From positions 496,001 through 560,000 of the forward strand of contig LT599017.1 in assembly GCA_900079765.1 (NCBI GenBank): a DNA stretch of 64,000 nucleotides. Direction: 5' to 3'. Below are positions 42,571 through 52,302 of this stretch, piece by piece. Each line of letters begins with the position of its first letter. Position 1 is the first letter of the stretch. Both the position numbers and the translations under genes were made by a program. The notes under the pieces were generated by a model. It was not told the origin of the DNA. It saw nothing but the letters and a program-made list of their open reading frames with translations, and ran no database searches. Source of the stretch: an uncultured Eubacteriales bacterium. Its GTDB lineage: Bacteria > Bacillota > Clostridia > Oscillospirales > Oscillospiraceae.

Positions 42571-44937
42571 TTATTCCACCACCACCAGGCGGACCTTTCC
42601 GCCATCCTGGGGGGCTTTGTCGAAGTAGATGGTGAGGCTGTCGGAGTAGGCTCGGGCCTCGTTCAGAGTGGCAAACCACGTCTTGGTGGTCTTATTATAG
42701 CAGACCACGTTGCCCGCGATGGGCAGGATCATGCTGCCGGTGGTGACTGTGCCGATGGGGGCGATACCGCTGCCGGCGGAGTCGTCCATGTCAAAGGCAG
42801 ATCGGGAAACCTTGGTTACCGATTTCAAATCTACCCAGGCGGCCAGCTTGGGTGAGTCGCCTACCTGCTCCAAGGAGGCGGAGATACCGATGAACTGGCC
42901 ATCCTTGAATGTGACACTGGTGACGTAGGGGCCCAGGCTCTTCCCCGCGGAGGTCACGCCCACGCCGTTGTTCGACACGTCAGTTTGGATCACGGTGGGC
43001 TTTGCCATGCCGTACTCATACTGGTCGCCGGTCACGTCGTCAAAGACGATGATATTCACGCGGCCCGCGTAGTCTTTACCCACGTAAGAGATTTTGGAGG
43101 TGGGCACCATAGCGCGAGTGAGCTGGGCAAAGGAGATCTGGGTGGGGGAGCCTGCGCCCACCCGCTCATAGAGGTGGGCATTCTCGCTTAGGGCCGCGCC
43201 GCCCAGAGTACGGGCATTCACGTCCAGGTCGCCGGACGCGCCGCTGGCACTCAAACGGGTGAGGTTGAGCTGGCCGACCTTTGAGGAGGATACCGTCACC
43301 AGCTGGCCCTGGAGCTTGGCGGACATAGCCGCGTTGAGACCCGTGTCGCCATGGAAGGTCCGGGGCTTCCCGTCCTCACCCAGCATGTCCAGGGAGGCGA
43401 CGGTGGCAGAGGTGCCGTCGATTTTCTCGACGATGCCCGCGGTGGTGGATTTTGCCTCAGTGGGCGCTACCGCCCCGGCCACCTGCCCGTCTGCGGTGAG
43501 GAGGAGGGTGATGGTGGAGCCGATCTGAAAGCCCGCCAGCGTGTCCATCGCGCTGGACAGGACGGGAAATTCAGAGCCCAGAACGGTGACGGAAAGGGGG
43601 GTGGCCGGACTGGGGGAGGCGTTTCCGTACACGCCGGTGAGCCGCAGGTCGGAGACATAGAGGGTCTTGGTGGCCTTGTCGTAGGTGCCCACGTCGTACT
43701 GCCGCACGTCGGAGAGGGAGGCGGACAGGCCGTTCTTTACGACCCGGTAGCCCGTGTCGCTACCGACCAGGGAGGCGAAGGGGGTGCCCCCCGTGGCCTT
43801 AGCGACGGCCGCGGTCTCAGCCACATTCACAGAAGTAAGGAAGACATACTCTAGCTTACCGGCGGCGGAGTAGCAAAGCACCGCCTGGGTAGAGGCCTTA
43901 ATGTTGAGGTAGACGTCTTTATAGGTGAGGGCCTTGCCGTCTTTATAAACGATGGTGGCGGGGGCTACGGTCACCCGCTCGCCGCCGGAGGCGGTGAAGT
44001 AGGTGACCTCGGTGGATACCACGCTCACCGTTCGGGTGGTCCCGGTGGTGGAGGGCTGGATCGCGACGACCTTATCGTCCTTGTCCAGCACCAGCTTGGC
44101 CCGGCGGCCCTCCAGCGTGGAGCTAAAGGGGGCGTGGTCTGTCTTGTATGGGTCCTCCGCGCCGGTGGTGAGCACCGCGCCGGTGGCGCCGTCGTCCGTG
44201 GTGGCGTCCAGAGAGAGGATGACGGCTTCCTTTAATATCTCGCCGCCCATATCGCTGACTAGGTACGGTTCCTTGCCAGCCTTCTTGGATGTGAAGAGCA
44301 TCTGCTCGAATAGGGTGGCGGTCTGGCCCCGGGTGATCTGGTCGCTCCAGGTCAGGGACAGGCCATCGGTGAGGCCGATGGCCTTGGCAGTGGCCAGCGC
44401 GCCGTCGTACCAGGTGCCGCCGGTGGTCAGTTCCTTGGTGGTGTACCCCAGGATCCGCAGCAGGATGGTGACTGCCTCGGCGTAGGTGATACGGTCATTG
44501 GGATAGAAGTACCCGTCCCCCCGGCCCATCATCAACGTTCCGCCGCTGGCGGGAGCGTCGCTGCTGGTGTCTTCGCTGCTGCCTATGGGGAGGGAGGCGG
44601 CCAGATTGACATACCCCCTGGCCCAGTGGTCGCCAAGCACATCCTTGAAGATGGTGCGGTTCATCTGAGCCTCGGCCTTCGCGCCCTGGCCCAGGGTCTC
44701 CACCGCCATCTTGCAGAACTCGGCCCGGGTCAGACTCCCGGCCGGATAGAAATAGCCGTTACCTCCGCCGCTGATGATGCCCAGCAGCCGCAGGGTCTCG
44801 GTGGCCTGGGCCACGGTGGGATCGGTCACGTCCACAAAACTGCCGGTGGACGCGGCGGAGGCGGCGGAAGCCATCGGCAGCGCCGCCAAGAGCGCGGCCG
44901 CGAGAAGGGCCGCAAGCATACGTTTGAGTTTCATCAT
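42571..44937 (-). CDS. SLH-domain surface protein
   Basis: The 788-residue secreted protein begins with a signal peptide rich in Ala/Leu (cleavage near ASA-AS) and has three SLH motifs. They are residues ~34-85 (FVDVTDPTVAQATETLRLLGIISGGG), ~92-165 (IFKDVLGDHWARGYVNLAASL) and ~166-220. A long beta-rich region without recognised domain follows. It lies 10 bp downstream of an ABC permease gene on the same strand and may belong to the efflux operon. Confidence 0.9.
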   Translation of the reverse strand: MMKLKRMLAALLAAALLAALPMASAASAASTGSFVDVTDPTVAQATETLRLLGIISGGGNGYFYPAGSLTRAEFCKMAVETLGQGAKAEAQMNRTIFKDVLGDHWARGYVNLAASLPIGSSEDTSSDAPASGGTLMMGRGDGYFYPNDRITYAEAVTILLRILGYTTKELTTGGTWYDGALATAKAIGLTDGLSLTWSDQITRGQTATLFEQMLFTSKKAGKEPYLVSDMGGEILKEAVILSLDATTDDGATGAVLTTGAEDPYKTDHAPFSSTLEGRRAKLVLDKDDKVVAIQPSTTGTTRTVSVVSTEVTYFTASGGERVTVAPATIVYKDGKALTYKDVYLNIKASTQAVLCYSAAGKLEYVFLTSVNVAETAAVAKATGGTPFASLVGSDTGYRVVKNGLSASLSDVRQYDVGTYDKATKTLYVSDLRLTGVYGNASPSPATPLSVTVLGSEFPVLSSAMDTLAGFQIGSTITLLLTADGQVAGAVAPTEAKSTTAGIVEKIDGTSATVASLDMLGEDGKPRTFHGDTGLNAAMSAKLQGQLVTVSSSKVGQLNLTRLSASGASGDLDVNARTLGGAALSENAHLYERVGAGSPTQISFAQLTRAMVPTSKISYVGKDYAGRVNIIVFDDVTGDQYEYGMAKPTVIQTDVSNNGVGVTSAGKSLGPYVTSVTFKDGQFIGISASLEQVGDSPKLAAWVDLKSVTKVSRSAFDMDDSAGSGIAPIGTVTTGSMILPIAGNVVCYNKTTKTWFATLNEARAYSDSLTIYFDKAPQDGGKVRLVVVE

Positions 44938-44947
44938 TTTCTCTCCT

Positions 44948-46255
44948 TTATTCAGCGCGTAAAGCGTCCACAGGCTGGAGGCCGCTGGCCTTGATGGCGG
45001 GGTAGAGGCCGAAGATGATACCCAGGGCCACCGACACCAGGAAAGCTCCCGCGGTGAGGATGGGGCTGGGAATCAGCAGCGTGCCGAAGGACAGCTTGCC
45101 TACGATCATGGTACCCAAGTACCCCACGCCGATGCCGAAAACGCCGCCGATGCCGCAGATCATGGCCGCCTCGATGAGAAACTGGACGATGATGCTCCGC
45201 CGCTCCGCGCCGATGGCCTTACGAATGCCGATCTCCCGGGTCCGCTCGGTGACGGTGACCAGCATGATGTTCATGATGCCGATGCCGCCCACCAGCAGGC
45301 TGATGGCGGCGATGCCGCCGAGGAACCGCTGCTGGAGCTCGTTGGCCTCGTTGTTCTGGTTCTTCCAGGTGTCCTGGGGGGAGACATAGAAGTAGCCGTA
45401 GTTGGTGTTGATGATGCCGGAGAGAAAGCCCTTCAGATTGGTGGTGACCTCCTTGGTGGCGTCGGCGCTCTTGACCTTGACCACATAGTCGCTGATGGAC
45501 TCGTTGTTGTTGAAGTACCGGGTCATGGTGCTGGGCAGGAGGATCATACGGTCCATCCGCTTGATGGCGTCCTCCATCCACTGGGAGTCCTCGGAGTTAC
45601 CCAGGTCCTTCCCCGTTGCCTTGCTCTGGTAGACTCCCACCACCCGGAAGGGCATCCCGTTGATGGTGATGGTCTTGCCGATGGGGTCGGCAAAGGAGAA
45701 GAGGAACTCTGCCGTGGCGGAGCCCAGGACGCACACCTGGCTCAGTTTTTCAATTTCCAGGTAGCTAAGGTCCCGGCCCTTGCCGATGGTGTACCCGTTA
45801 CACTGGCCGAACTTATCGTTGCCCAGATAGATCTGGGGGTAGTTGTCCTCCGTACCGCCATAGCTCCCGCCCCCGCTGCTGCTGACCGTCACCATGCCTC
45901 CGCCGGAGTTTTGGTTCTGGGACAGGGTCTTGGACTCGTACTTGATGGTGGGGCTTGAGTAGATGTACCCGTTGGGTGAGATGCCCTCCACATTGTCCAG
46001 GTTGAGACAGTAGTCGTACAGTTTTTTGCCCACATCGGAGCCGGAGCCGTTCCAGTTGTAGGCCGAGACATTGATGATATTGGTGCCCATGCTCTCGTAG
46101 TAGGCATTCAGAGCCATGTTCTGGCCCTGGGCATAGGACACCAGTACCATCACAGCCGCAAGGCCTATTATGATGCCCAGCATGGTCAGGGCGGAGCGGG
46201 CTTTGTTGGAGAAAATGGACTTTGCCGCCATTTTTATGGCCTGCGTTAAATTCAT
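44948..46255 (-). CDS. MacB/FtsX-type ABC transporter permease
   Basis: The 435-residue permease has an N-terminal membrane helix (residues ~20-42), a large extracellular MacB_PCD domain and three C-terminal helices. The FtsX signature is seen in GIGIMNIMLVTVTERTREIGIRKAIGA. Such permeases move substrates out by mechanotransmission rather than through a classical channel. It overlaps the ATPase gene by four bases. Confidence 0.92.
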   Translation of the reverse strand: MNLTQAIKMAAKSIFSNKARSALTMLGIIIGLAAVMVLVSYAQGQNMALNAYYESMGTNIINVSAYNWNGSGSDVGKKLYDYCLNLDNVEGISPNGYIYSSPTIKYESKTLSQNQNSGGGMVTVSSSGGGSYGGTEDNYPQIYLGNDKFGQCNGYTIGKGRDLSYLEIEKLSQVCVLGSATAEFLFSFADPIGKTITINGMPFRVVGVYQSKATGKDLGNSEDSQWMEDAIKRMDRMILLPSTMTRYFNNNESISDYVVKVKSADATKEVTTNLKGFLSGIINTNYGYFYVSPQDTWKNQNNEANELQQRFLGGIAAISLLVGGIGIMNIMLVTVTERTREIGIRKAIGAERRSIIVQFLIEAAMICGIGGVFGIGVGYLGTMIVGKLSFGTLLIPSPILTAGAFLVSVALGIIFGLYPAIKASGLQPVDALRAE

Positions 46256-46947
46256 ATTCCCGCCTCCTGTCTGCTGCCGTCGAAGATAATATGCCCATCG
46301 GAGATGCGTACGACGCGGCGCGCGGTGGACGCGATGTTGGTGTCGTGGGTGATGAGGATGATGGTGGTTCCCTCCTCATTGAGTCGGTGCAAAATGTCCA
46401 GCACGTGAAGGCCTGTCTTGGAGTCCAGCGCACCAGTAGGCTCGTCGGCCATGATGATGGGGGGGCGGGTGGCAATGGCCCGGGCGATGGCGACCCGCTG
46501 CTGCTGCCCGCCAGACATTTCAGCGGGCTTGTGCCGCCAGCGGTCCTCCATCGATACCCGCTGCAGCGCGTCCATTACCATGTCCTCCCGTTTTCCCAAG
46601 GGGACACCCTGGTAAATGAGGGGCAGCTCCACGTTCTCGTAGGCCGAGAGGGCCGGGATCAGATTGTACCCCTGGAAAATGAAACCGATCTCCTTGTTCC
46701 GGGTGTGGGCGAGCTGCCTGTCGCTCCGCTCGGTGATGTCCACCCCGTCCAGGGTGTACTCCCCATAGGTGGGAATGTCCAGGCATCCCAGGATGTTCAT
46801 AAGCGTACTCTTTCCGGAACCGGACGCGCCTATAATGGCGATGAACTCCCCACGGTCGATGGACAGGCTTACCCCGTCCAGGGCCCTGACTTCACTCTCC
46901 AGGCCCTCGTTGTAGATTTTATAGAGGTCCTTGATATCAATCAGCAT
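46252..46947 (-). CDS. MacB/LolD-type ABC transporter ATPase
   Basis: The 231-residue ATPase has Walker [10 protein letters not shown], signature [15 protein letters not shown], Walker [13 protein letters not shown] and the H-loop in ILITHDTN. It powers the adjacent permease. Confidence 0.94.
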   Translation of the reverse strand: MLIDIKDLYKIYNEGLESEVRALDGVSLSIDRGEFIAIIGASGSGKSTLMNILGCLDIPTYGEYTLDGVDITERSDRQLAHTRNKEIGFIFQGYNLIPALSAYENVELPLIYQGVPLGKREDMVMDALQRVSMEDRWRHKPAEMSGGQQQRVAIARAIATRPPIIMADEPTGALDSKTGLHVLDILHRLNEEGTTIILITHDTNIASTARRVVRISDGHIIFDGSRQEAGI

Positions 46948-46957
46948 GGCGTCACCA

Positions 46958-48667
46958 TCAGGTCCAAGCCTGTTCGACGTAGTAGTTCACGAAGATGGTC
47001 TCGCCGCCCATCAGGCCCTCGGTGATCTCCACGTTGTAGTCGTCCGAGAGTCCCGTCGTCACCGGTACGGCGTAGAACCCCTCATCCTGGGAGGGATAGG
47101 CCGGCGGGTTGTTGGGGTCGGAGGGCGGGATCTCCACGTCCACGGTGTTCTCCGGTTTGGTTTCGGCCTGAATGAAGACCACCGCCGCCGTGTTCCCCTC
47201 CTCGTCGGGGACGTACTTCACGCTCTGCATGGGCACCACAATACAGTCGTCCGACTGGCTGGCCACAAAGGAGTAGTTGAGCCACATGCCCGCCAGCAGC
47301 GTTCCGCCGGAGTTGTCCACCTCTAGGGTCACGGGGTAATTGGTCATGCCGCTGCCCTTGCTGTCTCCGCTCAGGCTCATGTCGATCTTGGTGACGATGC
47401 CCATGAACACGTTCCCGTCGTAAGTGTTCAGATCCACCATCATGCCGGGCTTGACGAAAGAGATGTTCCGGTCGTCCACCGTAATCTCCACCACCATGGT
47501 AGAGTCGTTGGAGATGGTGATGACTGTGTCGCCGCTCTTCACCTCGGCCCCCGGCGTCAGGGTGCAGGAGGTGACGGTACCGTCAATGGGGGACACGGCG
47601 TTAAAATTCTCAAGAGCCTTCTGCGCCTCGGCCAGCTTATCGTTGGCCTCGTTGATCTCGGTCTGCTTGGCCCGGATGCTCTCGTCCAGCGTCTCGGACG
47701 ACATGGTCAGCAGCACGTCCCCGGCTTTCACGTCGGCGTACCGCAGGAGGTTGGCGGAGAGCAGCGGCCCGCCCGCGGCGGTCGTCAGCTTACGGCTCTC
47801 ATAATACTTTGTCTCTCCGTTCTCGTAGGGGTAGATGGGTGTGCCGTCGCTCCCGGTGAGGGACGCGGTGGCCGCCATGCCCTCCGTCAATGTACCGGGA
47901 TTGTCGAAGGAGATGACCACTTCAAAGTGGTCCGCCCCCTCGGGGGAGACATAGTGCACCTTGTTGATGGCCTCCACTGTGCCGGCGAAACTGCGCATCA
48001 CCGCCGGGATGGACACGTCCACCGTCTGCCCGGTGTAGATGGAGCCGTCGTAGGCGTAGCTGAAGTAGAGGGAGAGCTTGAGTTTTTTGTCGTTCACCAG
48101 CGTGGCGACCGCCGCATTCTCCGAGATCTCGCCCCCCGGCGTGAACTCGCTCACCTCAACCAGCTTGCCGGAGAAGGGCGCACGCAGTGTCAGGTCGGAG
48201 ATCTGCTTCTGCAAGCTCGCCAGGTCCTTCAGCAGGTTGTTTACCCGCTCCTGCGCCGTCTTCACCGCGTCCTCGGCGGCCTGACTGCGGATCACATACA
48301 GCGGCTGGCCGGCGAACACCTTGTCGCCCACGGCGACCAGCACCTGCTCCACCGTGCCGCCCTGGGTCAGTGCGATAGCCGCAGACTCCTTCGCCATGGC
48401 GTTGCCGCTGCCCTGCACCGTGCTCTGGATGCTGGAGAGCTGGGCCACACCCGTCTGCATCTGGCTGTTCACGTCTTCCTTTTTCGTCAAAAAGCCATAG
48501 AGGAAGTACACGCCCACGCCCAGCGCGGCCAGTACCACCAGCGCAATGATGATGTTGCGGACGGTTTTTTTCTTCTTCCGTTTTTTTGCCGCCGGTTTCG
48601 GCGTGGCGGGCGCGGCAGGCGCGGCGGGTACGGTCGTCTCCACGATGGGGGTTTCCATTTCAGCCAT
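46958..48667 (-). CDS. MacA-type membrane-fusion adaptor protein
   Basis: The 569-residue protein has a cytoplasmic Pro/Ala/Lys-rich N terminus and a membrane helix at ~40-62 (NIIIALVVLAALGVGVYFLYGFL). The extracellular biotinyl-lipoyl/hairpin and beta-barrel domains of HlyD/RND adaptors follow. It contains duplicated lipoyl-like segments (one near TQGGTVEQVLVAVGDKVFAGQPLY, one near IDGTVTSCTLTPGAEVKSGDTVI). ATG 48667 is nine bases after AGGAGG. With the MacB pair it forms an exporter for peptides, lipids or drugs. Confidence 0.9.
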   Translation of the reverse strand: MAEMETPIVETTVPAAPAAPATPKPAAKKRKKKKTVRNIIIALVVLAALGVGVYFLYGFLTKKEDVNSQMQTGVAQLSSIQSTVQGSGNAMAKESAAIALTQGGTVEQVLVAVGDKVFAGQPLYVIRSQAAEDAVKTAQERVNNLLKDLASLQKQISDLTLRAPFSGKLVEVSEFTPGGEISENAAVATLVNDKKLKLSLYFSYAYDGSIYTGQTVDVSIPAVMRSFAGTVEAINKVHYVSPEGADHFEVVISFDNPGTLTEGMAATASLTGSDGTPIYPYENGETKYYESRKLTTAAGGPLLSANLLRYADVKAGDVLLTMSSETLDESIRAKQTEINEANDKLAEAQKALENFNAVSPIDGTVTSCTLTPGAEVKSGDTVITISNDSTMVVEITVDDRNISFVKPGMMVDLNTYDGNVFMGIVTKIDMSLSGDSKGSGMTNYPVTLEVDNSGGTLLAGMWLNYSFVASQSDDCIVVPMQSVKYVPDEEGNTAAVVFIQAETKPENTVDVEIPPSDPNNPPAYPSQDEGFYAVPVTTGLSDDYNVEITEGLMGGETIFVNYYVEQAWT

Positions 48668-48699
48668 GTTTCGATTCCTCCTATGCTTGTTTCCCACCT

Positions 48700-48728
48700 A
48701 TTTTATCTGGAACGAGATGGAAACACAA
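48700..48728 (-). promoter_or_regulatory. Promoter of the MacA-MacB operon
   Basis: Minus strand: TTGTGT (48723-48728), 17 bp, TAAAAT (48700-48705). Confidence 0.55.
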
Positions 48729-48739
48729 CAACAAACAGG

Positions 48740-49151
48740 TGACAAATTCTTAAAGAAAACTTAAATTTGTCCCATGTCTATCTTAGACGATGTCAAGAGG
48801 AAAAAAGTTGCAGTTGCTCCCACTAATTTAAGCCACAGCCTTAAGGGGAATAAAACGCTGGAAATTCGGGTATAGTGAGGATGCACACGATGAAATTGGT
48901 GCGTAAAAGCCGGATTATGCCGGGCAAGACGGGAGAAAACGCCAAGATATCTGCCAAATGTAAATTTACTTTGATTTTGTGGGATTCTATGTTATAATAG
49001 CGGAGCGTAAAGTAAAATGTTATGCCTGTGCATACCTGCCGGGCATGGTTCATACATGGCAAAGACTTTTTAGAGACATAGAGAGCCCGGCAAAGCCGGG
49101 ATTTGACGCCACGGGTGGAGTGTGCCCGGAGGGAAGGTAGAGGGTGTCGGT
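48740..49151. other. Divergent region between efflux operon and murA
   Basis: No gene is supported. It contains the murA promoter (separate entry) and a short CCCGGC-AAA-GCCGGG hairpin at 49086-49100 in the murA leader. Confidence 0.4.
48971..48998 (+). promoter_or_regulatory. Promoter of murA
   Basis: TTGATT (48971-48976), 16 bp, TATAAT (48993-48998). Confidence 0.65.
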
Positions 49152-50444
49152 TTGACGAAATATGTAATTTCTGGCGGTAAGCCGCTTTATGGTGAAATAG
49201 ATATCAGCGGGGCCAAAAACGCGGCGGTGGCCATCATCCCCGCCGCTCTGCTGGTAGACGGCGTTTGCCGCATTGAAAACATTCCCCAGATCAGCGACGT
49301 GACTTTGATTTTGACCATCCTGCAGGAGTTGGGCGCCGACGTGCGGACGGTGAACCGCACCACGGTGGACGTGGACTGCTCCCGCATCCGCAACGCCAAG
49401 GTGCCCCACGAGCTGGCCCGGCAGATCCGGGCGTCCTACTACCTCATCGGCGCGCTTCTGGGCCGGTTCGGCTCGGCCCAGGTGCCGCCTCCCGGCGGGT
49501 GCGACTTCGGCGGCCGGCCCATCGACCAGCACATCAAGGGCTTTGTCGCCATGGGCGCCGAGGTGGACGTACGCGGCGGCTATATCAACGCCCAGGCAAA
49601 GGGTGGCAAGCTCAACGGCGCCCAGGTGTATATGGACATCGTGTCCGTGGGCGCTACCATGAACGTCATGCTGGCGGCTACCCTGGCGAAGGGTATCACC
49701 GTCATTGAGAACGCGGCCAAGGAACCCCACGTGGTGGACGTGGCCAACTTTCTCAACTCCATGGGTGCCGACATCATGGGCGCGGGCACGGACGTCATTA
49801 AGGTCCGTGGCGTTGCGCGACTTTCAGGCGGCAGCTATTCCATCATTCCCGACCAGATCGAAGCAGGCACCTACATGGCCGCCGTGGCCGCAGCAGGCGG
49901 CGAGGTTTTGATTAAAAACGTCATTCCCAAGCATTTGGAGTGTATCACCGCCAAATTTCTGGAGATGGGCGTGAGCGTGGAGGAGCAGGACGACGCAATG
50001 CTGGTGCGCCGCAGCGGGTCACTGGTGCGTACCAATGTGAAGACCCTGCCCTACCCCGGATTTCCTACCGATATGCAGCCCCAGGTTGCCGCCGTCCTCT
50101 GCCTTGCGGAGGGGACCAGCGTGCTCACCGAGGGCGTGTGGGACAACCGTTACCGCTATGTGGACGAGTTCCGCCGCATGGGTGCGCAGATCCAGGTGGA
50201 CGGCAAAGTTGCCGTCATCGAGGGTGTCTCCCACCTGACGGGGGCCCCGGTCCGGGCCTGCGATTTGCGGGCGGGCGCGGCGATGGTGATCGCCGGTCTC
50301 GCCGCCAGCGGGGAGACCGAGATCGACTGCGTCTACCACATCGAGCGCGGGTATGAGGACATTGTGCGCAAGCTCTCCGGCGTGGGCGCGGACATCCGCG
50401 TGGTGGTCCTGCCCGACGAGGAGCAGAAGGTGCAGATGGCATAG
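49152..50444 (+). CDS. murA: UDP-N-acetylglucosamine 1-carboxyvinyltransferase
   Basis: The 430-residue enzyme transfers enolpyruvate to UDP-GlcNAc, the first committed step of peptidoglycan synthesis. It shows the N-terminal LYGEIDISGAKNAAVAIIPAALL with catalytic Lys-Asn. The fosfomycin-target cysteine is retained at Cys117 in PPPGGCDFGGRPIDQH. TTG 49152 fits the family N terminus (TKYVISGGKPL) and lies behind AGAGGGTG; GTG 49122 is an alternative. Confidence 0.96.
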   Translation: MTKYVISGGKPLYGEIDISGAKNAAVAIIPAALLVDGVCRIENIPQISDVTLILTILQELGADVRTVNRTTVDVDCSRIRNAKVPHELARQIRASYYLIGALLGRFGSAQVPPPGGCDFGGRPIDQHIKGFVAMGAEVDVRGGYINAQAKGGKLNGAQVYMDIVSVGATMNVMLAATLAKGITVIENAAKEPHVVDVANFLNSMGADIMGAGTDVIKVRGVARLSGGSYSIIPDQIEAGTYMAAVAAAGGEVLIKNVIPKHLECITAKFLEMGVSVEEQDDAMLVRRSGSLVRTNVKTLPYPGFPTDMQPQVAAVLCLAEGTSVLTEGVWDNRYRYVDEFRRMGAQIQVDGKVAVIEGVSHLTGAPVRACDLRAGAAMVIAGLAASGETEIDCVYHIERGYEDIVRKLSGVGADIRVVVLPDEEQKVQMA

Positions 50445-50607
50445 AAACAGTGAGTGCCTGAGTACGAACTGTAGCAGGGTGCTGGTATTTCCTGCCGGAA
50501 ATGCAGTATTACGGACGCACCGTCCAGGGAAGCTAGGATCCCTTGGATACCCCGCCACGCTCCGAGAGGGACCACACTTCTTGTCACTTGCGAATTTGAA
50601 AGATTGA

Positions 50608-50637
50608 GGGCGGCGGCGTATTGCCGCCGCCCTTTCT
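50608..50637 (+). terminator. Terminator after murA
   Basis: A 10-bp GC stem (50608-50617 with 50623-50632) followed by TTTCT. Confidence 0.8.
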
Positions 50638-50656
50638 ACATACGGGAGGTTTTCCT

Positions 50657-51487
50657 TTGTTTGAAGTCTGTACCCTGGCCAGCGGCTCGTCGGGCAACTG
50701 CCTGCTGATGACCGATGGCAGCACTCATATTTTGGTGGACGCGGGCATTTCCGCCCGGCGTATCTGCAAAGCCCTGCGGGGGCTGGGCGTGGAGCCGGGG
50801 GAGCTGGCCGGCATTTTAGTGACCCATGAGCACACCGACCACATCGCCGGCATTGCCACCTTGACCAAGCAGCTCGCCCTGCCCGTCTACGCGAGCCACG
50901 CCGCCGGGCGGCAGATGGCCTACCGCATTGCCTTTCTGGAGGACTGCCTCCATACCTTCGCCCCCGGGGATAGCTTTGAGGTGGGGACCTTCGGGGTGGA
51001 GAGCTTTCCCACCCAGCATGACACCGCCCAGAGCGTGGGCTACGCCGTCACCTGCAGGGACCGGAAAGCTGCCGTCGCCACAGACCTTGGCGAGGTGACC
51101 GACGAGGTGCGCTATGGCGTCCGGGGTGCGCACCTGCTGGTGTGCGAGACCAACCACGACGTGGAGATGGTCCGCACCGGCCCCTACCCCTACTACCTGA
51201 AGGCGCGCATTCTGGGTGAACACGGCCACCTCTGCAACGAGGACGGCGCGGCTCTGGCCCTTCGGGCAGTGGAGGAAGGAGCGGGTGTAGTGGTGCTGGC
51301 CCACCTGTCCGCCGAGAATAACACCCCAAGCAGAGCCCACCACGTGGTGAAAACCTGCCTGGAAGCCGCCGGGGTGGATGCTGAGCACGACGTGCTGGTG
51401 GAGGTCGCTCCTCGGAGTGAGACCGGGAGAAGGTACCTCGTGGGCGAGCATGCTCACATGCCAGCCGCACCGCTGACTATGCTATGA
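50657..51487 (+). CDS. MBL-fold metallohydrolase, YycJ/WalJ type
   Basis: The 276-residue metallo-beta-lactamase fold protein has LASGSSGNC at the N terminus and the metal motif THEHTDHIAG, and retains later metal histidines in FPTQHDTAQS and VLAHLSAENN. YycJ proteins are putative exonucleases acting in mismatch repair and are often encoded with walRK; here the wal operon is 13 kb away. TTG 50657 is eight bases after GGGAGG and gives the family start FEVCTLASG; an upstream in-frame start is unlikely. Confidence 0.9.
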   Translation: MFEVCTLASGSSGNCLLMTDGSTHILVDAGISARRICKALRGLGVEPGELAGILVTHEHTDHIAGIATLTKQLALPVYASHAAGRQMAYRIAFLEDCLHTFAPGDSFEVGTFGVESFPTQHDTAQSVGYAVTCRDRKAAVATDLGEVTDEVRYGVRGAHLLVCETNHDVEMVRTGPYPYYLKARILGEHGHLCNEDGAALALRAVEEGAGVVVLAHLSAENNTPSRAHHVVKTCLEAAGVDAEHDVLVEVAPRSETGRRYLVGEHAHMPAAPLTML

Positions 51488-51500
51488 AAGGACACCCGCC

Positions 51501-51983
51501 ATGCTGAATGTGCAAATCATCTGCGTGGGCAAGCTGAAGGAAAAATTCTATGCCGACGCGGTGGCCGAGTACGCTAAGCGCCTGGGTGGGTACTGCAAGT
51601 TTTCCATCACCGAGCTTTCGGAGGAGCGCCTGCCCGAAAACCCCTCCGCTGCACAGATTGAGGCCGCTCTTTCCAGGGAAGGGGCGGCGGTGCTCTCGAG
51701 GCTCCCTAAGGGGGGCGCGGTGACCGCTCTCTGCGTGGAGGGGAAGGAGCTGTCTAGCGAGGGCTTGTCCGAAAAAATAGCCGCCTGGGCTGTGCAGGGG
51801 AGGAGTCAGCTCGTCTTTCTCGTCGGTTCCTCCTATGGTTTGCACCCAGATGTAAAGAGTGCGGCAGATTTTCAACTCTCAATGTCTCAAATGACCTTTC
51901 CTCATCACCTCGCCCGTGTTATGCTATTAGAGCAGATTTACCGGGCGTTTAAAATCACCGAGGGTTCCACCTACCATAAATGA
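51501..51983 (+). CDS. rlmH: 23S rRNA pseudouridine-1915 N3-methyltransferase
   Basis: The 160-residue SPOUT methyltransferase has the family N terminus MLNVQIICVGKLKEKFYADAVAEYAKRL and the C-terminal knot segment FLVGSSYGLHPDV and SMSQMTFPHHLARVMLLEQIYRA. It methylates the ribosomal A-site pseudouridine using S-adenosylmethionine. It follows the YycJ-like gene by 13 bp. Confidence 0.97.
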   Translation: MLNVQIICVGKLKEKFYADAVAEYAKRLGGYCKFSITELSEERLPENPSAAQIEAALSREGAAVLSRLPKGGAVTALCVEGKELSSEGLSEKIAAWAVQGRSQLVFLVGSSYGLHPDVKSAADFQLSMSQMTFPHHLARVMLLEQIYRAFKITEGSTYHK

Positions 51984-52005
51984 CGGCTTGGAGAGGAGCA
52001 TTGGC

Positions 52006-52302
52006 ATGGACGAAGAGGTTAGCTGGCCCACATTGCCCGACGGGGAGCCGGAGGCTCCCGCCCTGCTGGAGATCGACGCGGATTTCGCGGGTTTCTCTGG
52101 TGTTACAATTTCCCTGCTGGAATCCTGCGGCATCCCGGTGCTGACAGACCTGAGCGCCACCGGCCTCTCAAACCGGGTCTACGGCGGCTTTTCTTTGGAC
52201 GGCGTGTCCCTCTGGGTTCCGGAGAACCGGCTGGAGGAGGCAAAAGCGATTTTACTTGCCCCGCCCATCGGCGGAGAGAACGACGAGGAGGAATCGATAT
52301 GA
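52006..52302 (+). CDS. Small DUF2007-like protein
   Basis: The 98-residue acidic protein has one compact alpha-beta domain (ISLLESCGIPVLTD ... DGVSLWVPENRLEEAKAIL) like the DUF2007 putative signal-transducing fold. ATG 52006 follows GAGAGGAGC; a TTG at 51988 is possible. It overlaps the phospho-sugar mutase by four bases. Confidence 0.7.
   Translation: MDEEVSWPTLPDGEPEAPALLEIDADFAGFSGVTISLLESCGIPVLTDLSATGLSNRVYGGFSLDGVSLWVPENRLEEAKAILLAPPIGGENDEEESI

Noticed and set aside
47927-48742. Plus-strand ORF of 271 codons opposite the MacA-like gene
   Set aside because: Arg/His-rich shadow of a well-supported adaptor gene.
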